From assembly GCA_015847255.1 (NCBI GenBank), contig JADLZK010009229.1, forward strand, positions 62,001 through 126,000: a DNA stretch of 64,000 bases, in the 5' to 3' direction. Under the pieces are notes generated by a model. That model ran no database searches and was not told where the DNA came from. It saw only the letters and a list, made by a program, of their open reading frames with translations. Every line of letters begins with the position of its first letter. Position 1 is the stretch's first letter. Of the stretch, positions 25,057-36,637 are shown piece by piece. The stretch comes from Hyparrhenia diplandra (taxonomy: Eukaryota > Streptophyta > Magnoliopsida > Poales > Poaceae). The position numbers and the translations under genes are program-made.

Positions 25057-25365
25057 GGTTCGCCGAGTCCTCCTCTGCTCCGCTCTCAACGCACTAGAGT
25101 TCAGTTTCAGTCAGTCACGCCTCTGGCGAGTGAGTGAGTGGTGGTTCTTGCGCCCGTTGGGAGACTGGGAGGAGTGAGCTGTAGCCTGTATAGGTAACTT
25201 TTGGCTGGCTGTAACTCCACTGCTGGCTGCAACTTGTACAGGCGCGCCGCGCCGCAAGGGCCTAGCGGGGACGACGGTGCGGCGGGTCAGTGGGTCAGGC
25301 CGGAGCCGGACGGCCCGCACGGAAAATGCGTTGGAACTAATCACCCCCTGTCCCCGGCTCATCTC
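25057..25365 (-). promoter_or_regulatory. Promoter / 5' UTR region of the HIPP gene
   Basis: About 310 bp separate the HIPP start codon from the target-site duplication of the hAT-like element. The stretch must hold the proximal promoter and 5' UTR. I did not find a convincing TATA box, so the transcription start is not placed. Confidence 0.4.
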
Positions 25366-25373
25366 GTCTCATC

Positions 25374-26800
25374 CCTAGTTTTTCAGACCGGACCGGACCG
25401 CCGGTCCGACCGGTAAATGACCGAACCAGGGCCTCCACCGGCTCGGGTCACTTAAAAGACCGTCCGTGCATTCGGACCGGAAAAAACCGGTCAAACCGGC
25501 CGGTTTTTTGTAAAACCGGTGAACCGGGCGGTTCAAATTGAACCGGGGCGGTTTTTTACGTTTCCAGAAAATACCCTCCACAGACTCAGGGCAACGTTAT
25601 CTAGTCAAGGGCAAAATAGGAAAAGTGACTCTGGATAACGTTTCAGGTTACAGGGCCAGGCTGCCGCGAGTGGGAAGCGATTGGGAGGGAAAAATTTTCA
25701 CTTTTGGCGGCGGCGGCGCGCGACCTGCTCGGCGGCGAACGGCGGGGGCACGGCGGGCAGGGGCCAGGGGCGAGTCCACGGCGGGCAGGGGCGAGGCCAC
25801 GGCGGGCAGCGGCGAGGCGGCGAACTGCGGGCAGCGGCGCGGCGTGCTCGGGTCCTCGCCTCCTCGGGACCGCGGGAGCTGCGCCGCGCGCGTCTGGCAG
25901 GCGGCGGCGGGCGTGCGCATCTGGCACTGGCAGGTGGTGCATCTGGCTCTGGCAGGCGGCGAGCGTGCGCTGGTGCTCGCGGGTGCGCGGCCGTGCGCGG
26001 GTGTGCTGAGGCCTGAGGGCGGCGGCTGCTGTCCTGCTGTGCTGAGGGCGGAGGCGGCAGGCTGCTGCGGGCCTTGGGCTATGCATTGGCAGGCGACGGC
26101 TGCTCTGCTTCCGTGCTGCGGAGCTGCTGCGGTGCAGCGACCCTCCTGACGGAGAACATGGCTGCTAATGTGAATGGTGAGTATCTGGGACCGAGTAGTG
26201 GATTATTTGCTTGTGGATTTTCTATGAGTAGATGATTATTTGCTGCGGGAGGGTGCAAGGCTGCAAGGCGGGAGGCTGCTCATTTGCATGTGGTTATTCC
26301 GTAGAATCCATTGAGTAATGGATTATTTAGTTCTTTGATTTGATAATTGGTCATCGTTGAAGCTCTCTGCCTCTATGTTTAATTGTTAGTGCTAGATTAT
26401 TTAAGCAATGTCCAGATCTGGTTAGAATGAAGTTCAACATTTTCATTCATGTGATAAACATTTTCATTCATGTGAAAATAGATATCTTTCTTACTGTTTT
26501 TTTTGTTTTATGGGTATATTTTCATGTGTGAGCCTGTGAGCCTTGTGAGGCCGTAGTACAATTAAATTGTGCTATTGCATTTGTCAATTATATAATTATT
26601 GTTATATATATTGCTTGAATGTCAATTATTAATTAAATTATAGATATATACACACCGGTTCAAAGAATTTGTGGTCGGTTCGATAAAACGGTCCATTATT
26701 ATCGGACCAGCGGTTCAAACGGTTTTAAACGGTTGGACCAATGAACCATTGAACCGACGGCCTCGCCGGTTCGATCACCGGTCCGGTTCGAAAAACTAGG
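25374..26800. mobile_element. Non-autonomous hAT-like DNA transposon with perfect 8-bp TSD
   Basis: The left end CCTAGTTTTTC and right end GAAAAACTAGG are an 11-bp perfect inverted repeat. They are flanked by identical 8-bp duplications GTCTCATC (25366-25373 and 26801-26808). An 8-bp TSD is the signature of hAT transposons. Subterminal DNA is packed with ACCGGTC, GAACCGG and CGGTTC motifs in both orientations for ~180 bp at each end. Between them lie a CpG-rich block (about 25690-26150) and then AT-rich DNA. No transposase domain could be read, so the 1.4-kb element is non-autonomous. The long GC-rich open frames across 25.5-26.1 kb look like composition artefacts or captured DNA. Confidence 0.88.
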
Positions 26801-26808
26801 GTCTCATC

Positions 26809-27619
26809 TGGTGGTACCACCGTACCTGTACTAGAATTTTCTTACAAAAAAATCACTATATTTTTTAATGTGGATTTGCCCTCTTTTTCTCTCTCTCTCT
26901 GGAGTAGAGCTTGGAAATAGGTGAGAGAGTGAGTGTGAAAGCTAGGACCATATATTTGTATCTGGACTTTGATCCAGGTCATGGTTACCACTATACTCCA
27001 GTATACAACAAAATGTCAAAATATGTCTTCTTCTTTTTTTTGAAATGGTATCTTTTGTTTAGTTAGAAAAACATGGTACTACAAAGCACTGCTAGAATTT
27101 TACTTGATCCATTCAGTTACCAGCCTTTTGTGCGGTATCTGCGATTTTAGAACGTTACACAAAAGTTACAGCTGGTGAATTTTAATGTATTAACTACATG
27201 TTTATTTAACATGGCTCAAAATATGCATGGTTCACCTTTGGAGACCATGTGGAAGTGTGAGTTTCCACTGATTAAACTGTGCCTTGCAAAAATCACCTGA
27301 AATGGACCTTGAGCCTACCTTTTGGAATACATAAATACAGAAAATGTGGGATTGGAACGCCAAGACACTTGGAATGGAATCTTATATGATTCTAGAGCAA
27401 AGGAAAGTTTCAAGATATAAGGAAGCAAAAGGCTGAGGTTATTGGACGTATGTTAGTTTTGTCCACATGGCACATTCCTTTGTAATAGCCCTATCCCTAG
27501 AGAATTTCAATGGACTTGTAATGAGTTATTTATTTGTTATATATATATAAAGCTGTTATAAAGTTTCTATAGGAACTAAATTTCGGAACTCTACATTTCC
27601 CTCTATTCCAAAGCATGCC
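26809..27619. other. intergenic, no gene recognised
   Basis: AT-rich sequence with simple CT tracts; nothing identifiable. Confidence 0.4.
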
Positions 27620-28960
27620 TTTATGTCTCTCTCTCTCTCTTTTTTAACAAACAACAACTTGTAGTATTAAAGTAGCCAAATTACAGAGCAATCCTCAAAA
27701 AAGAGGACTGTGTTATATTGAGATCCCGCGGCGAGGAAATAAACAACATCGACTAAGGCACCAAGGAGGAAAAATCTGCTGGAGAGCGGTATATAATGAG
27801 AGGCATCAAAGCGTGTGTGTGCACCGGATGGACCTGGGCCTCGTGAAGCGATGGCTAAAACTAGGTCGGCGTCGGATAAAAAAACATGCAAGCATCCAAA
27901 GAATATTTTTTATGACATCACCAGATGTAAAAGAAACTCAAGTCGAAAACCCACATGAAAGCAGATTCATCAAGCAACCACCTTAGAAGTGGTTGTCTGG
28001 TTGTAACAGGCAACAACAGGACCGAAGGCTGCAAGACAGAGGCCCGCGTGTCGAAGCATGAAGTAGCATGGTAAGCTTGGCCGCTCAAAAGATAAGGCTT
28101 GTGATAGGGCCACGAAGAGAGAACGTGGACCAAGCCACCGAAGGGACACGTTGATGGCCTCCATGGCACACCACTCAAACAACAGGGGTGCATGTGGTAC
28201 ACGTAGCAACAGTGGGCCCCATGGAGAATACACATCGTGACGCCTACTAGTGGAGCACCTAGCGTTGGTGGGCCCCAGGTGAGGCAATGTACTGCATGCA
28301 GAGCACGCTGCCGAGCTGGGCCCCACGACAATGGATGCGAGCTCCACCCTGGAGGTGTGGTTCAGCCGCGTCCATGAGGGAAGGAAACACCACACTGGGG
28401 ACGGGCATTTCCGGAATCGCGTCGAGGACGGGCGGCCTCGCCGAGGAATGGAGGGGTAGTTTTTCGCGCCTGGGAGGTGGTGCCATGGCGGCGCCCGGCG
28501 CCTACGGTGGGACGACCTCGGGCGGCGGCCTGCGTGGGTCTATCTCTGGGAGCTACGGCGGCGGGACGACATCGGGGTTGGGCGGCACAGTCGGGACCTC
28601 CGGCACCGGCGTCGACGGAATGGGCAGGCCCGAGAGCTCTGGCTCGGGCGGTGGTCGGCCTGGCATAGGCACGTCCGCGCCTAGCGACGCTCTAGGGTAG
28701 GGGCTCACCTCATCTAGAGCGGCAACCCGCTCGCCCGAGCCACGCCATCCCCGGCGAAGGCGTCGCCGTTGCTGGTGCTGCTACCGGCACCGGAGCGGCG
28801 GGGGCAGGTGCGCTCGTCACGGCCGCAAGAGATCCGGCCGTCTTCAAGCAGACGAGGATAAGGAGGAAAGAGGTCCTCGTAACTCTTATTTGACTGGGGA
28901 TTTTACAAGTAGGAGGAAGAGAGGAAGAAGGACAGAAGTGAATCGACTCCCTGCCTCATC
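27620..28960 (-). other. Possible retroelement-derived segment with GC-rich proline-coding block
   Basis: A T-rich end with a stretch near 27650-27680 resembles, on the minus strand, a LINE/SINE 3' end (GGCTACTTTAATACTACAAG then A-rich). Further along, 28290-28800 is GC-rich and on the minus strand codes Pro-rich peptide with internal stops (PGRPPPEPE, VPEVPTVPPNPDVVPPP). I do not recognise a domain. It could be a degraded LINE ORF, captured gene DNA, or chance. Confidence 0.25.
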
Positions 28961-29531
28961 GCCGGCGAGTTCGCCCGAGAAGGAGGCAGGGGGCCGTCGG
29001 CGGATGTAGAAAGCTGGCTCAGAGAAGGAAGGGGAACGGAGACGGCATACGCCCGGTACTACAGAGAGTGTTCTGCTGAGCAAAGTTTGAGACTGAGTTC
29101 AAGCAAACTCGCCTATATGTCTCTTTGGAACACAGGATTTTCAAATAGGAAAAGTGGTAAAGGAGTTGTATGATTTTTATAATAATCCTGCATAAATTCA
29201 AAATGCATGAAAGCTACCGAGCAAAATAGAGTAATAATTCAAAAGAACATATGGACACAAAGGGAAGTTTCCCTTGGTGTTAGTTCTTCAAAACTCCTAT
29301 GGATTCGTAGGCTTCTATGGCTAGTTTGTTGTTTGCATGAAAGCTAAGCTCTCTTCTTTTTATCTCGTCTCCATATATCATCAACTTCAACTACTCGACC
29401 TTCTCCCCAAGAATTATATAAGCACCAATACCAATGTAGTTACAAATAGCTGCCTACCTCTTTCTTTTCTCCCTCAAGAATTCACACAAATCAAATCAAA
29501 CTAAGAATTTACACAAATCAAATCAAACTAA

Positions 29532-29898
29532 GGTCCTGTTTGGTTGGTGAAAAATTTTCATCCCAAAATTTTTTTCTTCAGAACATCGAATGGCTCTAGA
29601 ACATGCATGAAAGATTAAATATAGATCAAATAAAAACAATAATTGCACGGTTTGACGACCGCACACGATTTGCATCGAATCTTTTGAGGAAAGATAATTA
29701 CTTCACGATTAGTCATAAGTGCTACAGTAACCTGTATCTGCTAATGATAGATTAGTTATAGTGAAAAATTTTGTCTCACGGTCTCTAGACAAGTTATGAA
29801 GCTAATTTTTTAATTAGTCTCCAGAAACCTCTTTCAACATTCGATCAAACATCCGACGTAACACTAAACTCCCAAATTTTTTCCCCAAAACACAAGCC
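29532..29898. mobile_element. Tourist-like (PIF/Harbinger) MITE, TSD TAA
   Basis: The segment starts with GGTCCTGTTTGG and ends with AACACAAGCC, an imperfect inverted repeat. TAA lies on both sides (29529-29531 and 29899-29901). The interior carries the A/T-rich wording common to a very abundant panicoid MITE type (GCATGAAAGATTAAATATAGAT, then GTGCTACAGTAA). A 3-bp TWA-type TSD favours Tourist/Harbinger, but family naming is from memory. Confidence 0.6.
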
Positions 29899-29901
29899 TA
29901 A

Positions 29902-30919
29902 AGGGAAGCGTACAGTACGTGAAGTAGAAGACTGGGAGCAGGGACACGTGGAGAAAAGCGAATGGAGAGCAATTTACCTGAGCAAAAATTTAATGTTGTG
30001 ACGGCAAGGTCGGTGAAGTGTCACCGAATGCGACGCTTTGTGTAGCTCGAGAAATTAATGTGAAGCCAATACTTTATTTGTGTCAGTAAGAAATTATTTC
30101 ACCGACCAATGTTTCATTCTTTACTTGGATTTCATACCAGCGTGCTTCTCAATGGAGCCCAAACTGCCCTGGCAAGTGAACAACCAAATGTTGTAGATGA
30201 GTGCAAAAATCATTTTCGGTACCTTTTCTCTCGAAATATGAGACATAAATAAAAACATGTGGTGTGCTACGGCAAATCACCACAAATTTATAATGGTTCC
30301 AGCTAAATTTCCCTTCATTTTTCTAGGGTGTGCACAGATCTTATAAACTTTTCACCAACCTTGTATGTTACATTACAAATTTAGCACCATTAGTTTTATA
30401 TTTTGAATTACCTTATGATGTTGGTCATGTAGTTTCAGAGATGGAACGCCGGACCCGATTGCGTGTTACTAGATGATTTTTTTTTTTAAAAAAAAACCCA
30501 CCATGCAAAAATTAAAATGAAAGAAAGTTATCCATAAGCTAGAGGGGGGGACACTTGTACCCGTGTCTAAGGACCATGGTCTAGCCACGTCAAAATTTGG
30601 TCAGCCGACATGTACCACTGCACATGCCGGTGCGTATCCGTAGGCCAGCAGGAATCTAATGTTGTCCATATCTCAGTAACACACACCGGCCACGAATGAA
30701 CATCTCAAGGCGATTGTTAATTAGCTCCTGATTCCTCGTGCGTGAGCGTGTGCACGATTAAAAACATTTGCTACAAGAAACGGGTGTGTGCATGCACTCA
30801 CAATGTAGTAACGTGAGCTTGCACATCTATGGAGAATGTGTTTGTATCCTAATTTTGAGGGCACAAACTGACATGAAAAGTTCATGTCCTCGAGTACGCA
30901 TATCATGTCTGCTTCTCCA
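29902..30919. other. intergenic, no gene recognised
   Basis: No domain-bearing frame, RNA gene or clear transposon ends seen. Confidence 0.4.
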
Positions 30920-31168
30920 TCACATTTCAAGAATTTGGATGAGTCAAAGCTTCTTAAGTTTGCCCAAATTTATATGACAAGATAATAGTATTCATTATGC
31001 CAACTAAGTATTATTAGATTAGATTTTTATTAATTATACTTTCATAATATACCTATTTGATGTCACAAATATATGTAGTTTTTCTCTCTAATTCTAGTCA
31101 AACTTGAAATATTTTGACTCTCAAAAATTCTTGGACTGACTTACAATTTGGAATTGAGAAAGTACCTC
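30920..31168. mobile_element. Diverged Stowaway-like MITE, relative of the copy at 13.6 kb
   Basis: The core (TTCTTAAGTTTGCCCAAATT, TATGACAAGATAATA, ATGCCAACTAAGTA, TTGACTCTC, GACTTACAATTTGGAATTGAG) parallels the 13610-13841 element in order and spacing. The terminal GGGAGG-type repeats are degraded, so exact ends and TSD are not defined. Confidence 0.6.
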
Positions 31169-31701
31169 AGAGTTGAGAAAAGAGTATAATTCTAGTATGT
31201 TTTCAATTTAAAGCATCTTATTTTTTAAAATGAATACTTCAATGTATGGAAATTAGTAAGCCAAGATATGGGTTTGAGAACAATAGTCACAAATTACAAA
31301 GGTGCAGCTCCACATAGCGATGAAACAGTCAATACAATATAGAAATATGTACAAGCACGCGCATAGAAAGACCTGAACATCAGAAAACCGTGTTTTAGGA
31401 TATAAGCAGCTATAGGGTGATGTCCCGGGGAACAGGCGTGGACAATTAGCCAGTCGAAAAGCCATGACATGGACAGCGGAGATCCTCTTGAACTCTATCA
31501 GTATAACTGACGCCCCTAAGACATTATCATCGGCCTATAATATTGCCCTTCAACTAATTATGCCCTCCGGCGGTGCTCAGGATCTACATCTAGAGGTCCT
31601 TTTTTGTATTTGGCTCCTTTTCCAAGGGTCTAAATGTAAGATCGCTGCTTTAATCAATCTATTATATTTGGTTGAAAAAAAACCCCCCTTAGCTTAGTCT
31701 C
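31169..31701. other. intergenic, no gene recognised
   Basis: AT-rich, no identifiable feature. Confidence 0.4.
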
Positions 31702-32128
31702 TGTTTGATTCACTACCTGCTAATAGCTAGCTGACTAATAGCTCATATCTAATATTATAGTTAGCTAACATTAGCTGGAGGATTCACTATCTGCTAATAG
31801 TTAGCTAGCTCATGTCTAATATTATAGCTAAGATAACATTAGCTGGAGTGTTTGATTCACTATCTGCTAATAGTTAGCTGACTAATAGCTCATGTCTAAT
31901 ACTATAGCTAGCTAACATTAGCTGGAGGGTATTACAGCGCTAATAAAAAAACTGTTAAGATAATTATTAGCTTCTATTATCTCATTTTGGTCCAACTAGT
32001 GACATGGTTATTATCTAAAGATCTAGCTAACAATTAGCTACTTTATTAGCTAGCTTCACCTATTTTGGGTCTAAAAGAGATGAGTATTAGTAGATAGCTA
32101 TTATCTTAGGGATGCAAATGAGGGCCTT
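31702..32128. repeat. MITE-like sequence with a local triplication
   Basis: Three adjacent copies of a unit starting GATTCACTA(T/C)CTGCTAATAG and ending ACATTAGCTGGAG lie at 31702-31780, 31781-31848 and 31849-31927 (79, 68 and 79 bp). The rest to about 32128 continues with TAGCTA-rich, inverted-repeat-prone sequence and ends near ATGAGGGCC. The wording resembles a common grass MITE whose 5' end has been multiplied. Confidence 0.7.
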
Positions 32129-32500
32129 AATCTAATTGTCTAGACACCTTCCATGTCCACTACGTACACGTGCAACAATAAGGATCTTTAATTTTGCGCA
32201 TGCGCATAACACACAATTCACACCATAAGTTCTGAAAAGAACTAAGTACTTTTTAAACAACTTATATCGTAGGTACAGGCAAAGGCGACCTAGCTGGTAT
32301 ATATTACGAGCCAGGTTTGACAAACGGACCATCTTAAGTGGCAAACAGCCGGGTATGAATAACAGCTTAGTCGGTCTTCACTAAAGATTTGCAGTAAATG
32401 TTAGATCCCTCTCACCTCTTCCACGTCAAACCAGACTTGTGTGTGCCTTTGATCAGATCATTGATAAGCTCACATGGCCACTGTAGTCATAAACAACGAC

Positions 32501-32531
<31 letters not shown>

Positions 32532-32879
32532 TTGGGTCTGGGGTGATTTCACAAATAATATGTACCTAACCAGTTTTGTTTAAGTTGGACAGTCAAGTTG
32601 ATAAATTCTTCTAGGGGTGATTTCACAAATCTAAACCTCGAGATCTAAGTCTTAAGTCTTTCTAAGCTTCTCCATAGTACTATTTAGTTGTATTTTGTAT
32701 GATTTATCATCTAGAGAATATTAATAGGTACATATGAGAAAAATTTTATTAAATTTCTCCCTCTTAATATGAATAACAATCATAAAATTTTATTAAATTT
32801 CTCCCTTCGCCACTGATCGAGATCCTTCTTTACTTTGTAGAATAGAGTGCCAGAAAACAGAGCAAGGTCTGTTGCGTTT
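32129..32879. other. intergenic with a 27-A tract
   Basis: Nothing coding. A pure A tract occupies 32501-32527 and could be the tail of an unrecognised retroposon or a microsatellite. The motif GGGGTGATTTCACAAAT occurs twice (32539 and 32615). Confidence 0.4.
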
Positions 32880-33740
32880 TGCAGTCCACAAAGAATTTTT
32901 GGGAATTATTTTGCTTGAACGATGGCAGTGAGAAAACTGTTCTTGTTATATATGTTCCAAGCAGCTTGAGTGATGAGGCTCTTGTTGAGAGTGTAAAGGT
33001 TTCTGATTCTCAAGACTCCATCTTTTTGGATTGACAAATGTCCTTCTCAATAGCGAAAGGCGCTGGGAAGAGCATAATTGTTATCTTGGACACTACCTAC
33101 CAAAATCTTCTAATAATGGTATTAATCCTTTCCACAAAGCCTTGGAGAAGAGGACAATTGACATGTAACTATAGGAATGGATGGAAGAGCAGATTTGATG
33201 TAGGAGAGTCGCATAGCATGGTTCAGTGTATTTGTTTCGACTGTGATCAGCTTGGCCCTGAATTTGTTGATGATGAACTCATAGGCTTTGGTTATGTCTC
33301 TATGGTTGAAGATCATGAGGGTGTACGAACTGCATGGTGTTGGTAGGAGGTCAGGGATCGGGAAGATAGAATTGATATGGTCTTTGGTGTTATTGTCAAC
33401 TCTCTTGCAAAAAAGAGTGGCTGATCTTTGGAAGTTTGAAAATTGGCCCCAAGCAGCCGAGAACTCCTGAAAAATATGGCGAATGGTGGTAACTTCTGCA
33501 GTGAGGCGTTTCCATAAAGAATTATGTCATCTGAAAAAAACATGGAGTGGATAGTATAGTTTTGACCTAGAGAGATAGTCAGATTGCTATTTTGCATCCT
33601 ACATTGAAGCCTATTGGACAGTTGATTGATTGCAATAACAGAAAGGTAAGCCGACAAGGGACAGCCTTGGCATGCGATCAAAAGCTTTTGTCAGGTCCAA
33701 CTTGAGAAGGAAAGCATGTTTTGTTCCATGTGGTTAAATT
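32880..33740 (-). mobile_element. LINE reverse transcriptase fragment (minus)
   Basis: The minus strand reads a non-LTR reverse transcriptase with one frame change. First is HAFLLKLDLTKAFDRM (33675-33720). Then, in the open frame from 33681 to 33313, come GCPLSAYLSVIAINQLSNRL and the catalytic-box region MFFSDDIILYGNA (an FADD-type box with Ser for Ala). Downstream sequence is a degraded continuation. The lineage differs in wording from the L1-like copies at 14-20 kb. Both ends are truncated and it is non-functional. Confidence 0.72.
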
Positions 33741-34705
33741 AAAAGAGTGAACTATTGCATGACCTTTTCATTTTTTTGTGGCATGCATTTACTTCTATAT
33801 CTGGTTATTTTCTTTTTGATAGTGGAATGCTATAGCTCAAGGAATAACGAGTGGATAGAATGCCCCTCTTTGAACCCCAGAAAGCAAGTCTTGCCGGTAG
33901 CAGCGTCTTAGAATAGCAAAATTTATGTGGTGATGGAAATGAAACTTTTTAAGAAGAAGAGATATTTGACCCGTATCTTTGGGAAATGGATTGTCAGTCA
34001 ATCAAAAGTTCAAAACAAACGGTAGCTTTACCAATCAAAAGCCTCAGCCTCCGCTGTCTTCTTCAGCACCGGCGACCATGGTCTTTGTTTATCCCCAGGC
34101 CAGCCAGCACATCGGCGTCGTGTAAAGCGTTAGGCTCTTTGACCAGCGTTTATTTATTTATTTTAAAAATGGAAGTTGAGCCCAATTTCAGTGCGCAGGA
34201 TTGAACTAGTTGTAATGGCAAATAACACATTGAGCCGATTTGAGTTCACATGATGGAACATACTAATTCAAAGAAAATGGATATGAGTAGCCCTTTCATG
34301 CACAAATGCACATCCTTACATATATCATATATTCAGTTGGAATTAACAATAATAACAAATAAACAAGGAAAAAAGAGCTAAAACAAAAGCAAGGAGCAGT
34401 TCGACACCTAAATTTGGCAACAGAAGCCACTTCAGAACCACTGCATAGCAATGCTTATTATTATTACCTTATTTATTTGTAGCAAAAGGCACTTATATGA
34501 CCTCCAACAGACTACACAACTACAAGGTAGGAAGCTAATTAAGATTACCATAACAGAGTACATCAAACAAGCACACTACAGATAGCTGACGGCTTACAAA
34601 AAGATAGAACACAGCAGAACATCACATAGGAAACACATATAACCCTTGTACTAGTTCATATGCATGTCAAAGAAAGGCAGGGAGGCGGTGCTTGCGAAAT
34701 TTAGA
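33741..34705. other. intergenic and ALS 3' flank
   Basis: No gene. The last few hundred bases before 34705 are the likely 3' UTR of the minus-strand ALS gene. Confidence 0.45.
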
Positions 34706-36637
34706 TCAATACACAGTCCTGCCATCACCATCCAGGATCATATCCTTGAAAGCCCCACCACTAGGGATCATAGGCAACACATGCTCCTGGTGCGGGAAGA
34801 TTATATCCAAGAGGTACGGCCCTGGAGTCTCGAGCATCTTCTTGATTGCTGCACGGACTTCGCTCTTCTTTGTCACACGGACTGCTGGAATGTTGAACCC
34901 TTTGGCAATTGTCACGAAATCTGGATATATCTCATTTTCATTCTCCGGGTTTCCCAAGTAGGTATGTGCTCTGTTGGCCTTATAGAACCTGTCCTCCCAC
35001 TGCATCACCATCCCCAGGTGCTGGTTGTTTAGCACAAAGACCTTCACTGGGAGGTTTTCAATTCGGATCATAGCTAGCTCCTGAATGTTCATGAGGAAGC
35101 TACCATCTCCGTCGATGTCAACAACAGTGACACCTGGGTTGGCCACAGCAGCGCCCAGCAGCAGCCGGCAAACCAAATCCCATAGCCCCAAGACCAGCTG
35201 AAGACAACCACTGCCTTGGCCGCTTGTAAGTGTAGTACTGTGCTGCCCACATCTGGTGCTGCCCAACACCAGTGGCGATAATGGCCTCCCCTTTTGTCAG
35301 CTCATCAAGAACCTGGATAGCATATTGTGGCTGGATTTCCTCATCAAAAGTTTTATACCCAAGGGGGAATTCTCTCTTCTGCTGATCCAACTCATCATGC
35401 CACGAGCCAAAGTCAAAGCTCTTCTTTGATGTGCTTCCTTCCAGAAGAGCATTCATGCCCTGCAGAGCAAGCTTAACATCTGCGCAGATGGACACATGTG
35501 GCTGCTTGTTCTTGCCAATCTCAGCCGGATCAATATCAATGTGCACAATCTTAGCCCTGCTTGCAAAAGCCTCAATCTTCCCTGTGACACGATCATCAAA
35601 CCGCACACCAAACGCAAGCAACAGATCGGCCTTATCAACTGCATAATTTGCATACACTGTGCCATGCATACCAAGCATGCGCAGAGACAGCGGGTCGTCG
35701 CCGGGGAAGTTGCCGAGGCCCATAAGAGTAGTTGTGACTGGGATTCCGGTCATCTCCACGAAACGGCGCAACTCCTCACCAGATGCTGCGCAGCCACCGC
35801 CAACATAAAGAACAGGGCGCCGCGATTCACCAACCAGACGCAGCACCTGCTCAAGCAATTCAGTGGCAGGAGGCTTGGGAAGGCGCGCAATGTATCCAGG
35901 CAGGCTCATGGGCGTGTCCCAGACGGGCACCGCCATCTGCTGCTGGATGTCCTTAGGGATGTCGACGAGAACCGGCCCCGGGCGACCAGACGAGGCGAGG
36001 AAGAAGGCCTCCTGCACGACGCGCGGGGATGTCGTCGACGTCGAGGACGAGGTAGTTGTGCTTGGTGATGGAGCGGGTGACCTCGACGATGGGCGTCTCC
36101 TGGAAGGCGTCGGTGCCAATCATGCGGCGCGGCACCTGCCCCGTGATGGCGACCATGGGGACGGAGTCGAGCAGCGCGTCGGCGAGCGCGGAGACAAGGT
36201 TGGTGGCGCCGGGGCCGGAGGTGGCGACGCAGACGCCGACGCGGCCCGAGGAGCGCGCGAAGCCGGAGGCGGCGAAGGCCTCCCCTTGCTCGTGGCGGAA
36301 GAGGTGGTTGGCGATGACGGGGAGCGGGTGAGCGCCTGGTGGATCTCCATGGACGCGCCGCCGGGGTAGGCGAAGACGTCGCGGACGCCGCAGCGCTCGA
36401 GGGCCTCGACGAGGATGTCGGCGCCCTTGCGTGGCTCGGTGGGGCCCCACGGCCGGAGCGGGGTGGCCGGGGAGCCGCCGTCACTGTCAGCGTGGCGGGT
36501 GACGCCGCGGAGCACCTGATGGGCGCGGCGACGGCGCGCCGGGCGGCCAGGAGGTGCGCCCCGCGCCTCGCCTTGGGCGCAGCGGTAGTGGCGCCGGTGA
36601 GCGCGGCGGTTGCGGCGGCGGCGGTGGTGGTGGCCAT
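34706..36637 (-). CDS. ALS: Acetolactate synthase (AHAS) catalytic subunit, intronless, with four apparent one-base frameshifts
   Basis: Plastid enzyme that condenses two pyruvates to acetolactate (or pyruvate with 2-oxobutyrate), the first step of Val/Leu/Ile synthesis. It uses TPP and FAD and is the target of sulfonylurea and imidazolinone herbicides. Across four frame pieces the minus strand gives a complete plant ALS. It starts MATTTAAAATAALTG with a Ser/Ala/Arg-rich transit peptide, carries RHEQGEAFAASG (TPP-activating Glu), GDGSFLMNIQELA with a later LNN (TPP/Mg motif), and ends DGDGRTVY. Frame changes lie in homopolymers: GGGG at 36469-36472 and 36319-36322 (one base short each), GGGG at 36025-36028 and CCC at 35154-35156 (one base long each). 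They sum to zero, giving 643 aa, the normal length. Everything else is conserved, so I read it as a functional gene with consensus errors. Residues at the known resistance sites are the sensitive type. Confidence 0.95.

Noticed and set aside
25538..26149. 203-aa plus frame and antisense frames in the GC-rich block
   Set aside because: They fall inside the hAT-like element, have no recognisable domain, and several frames on both strands are open at once because the DNA is GC-rich.
34706..36637. ALS as a pseudogene
   Set aside because: All four disruptions are single-base homopolymer changes that sum to zero, and every functional motif is conserved; sequencing error is the better explanation.
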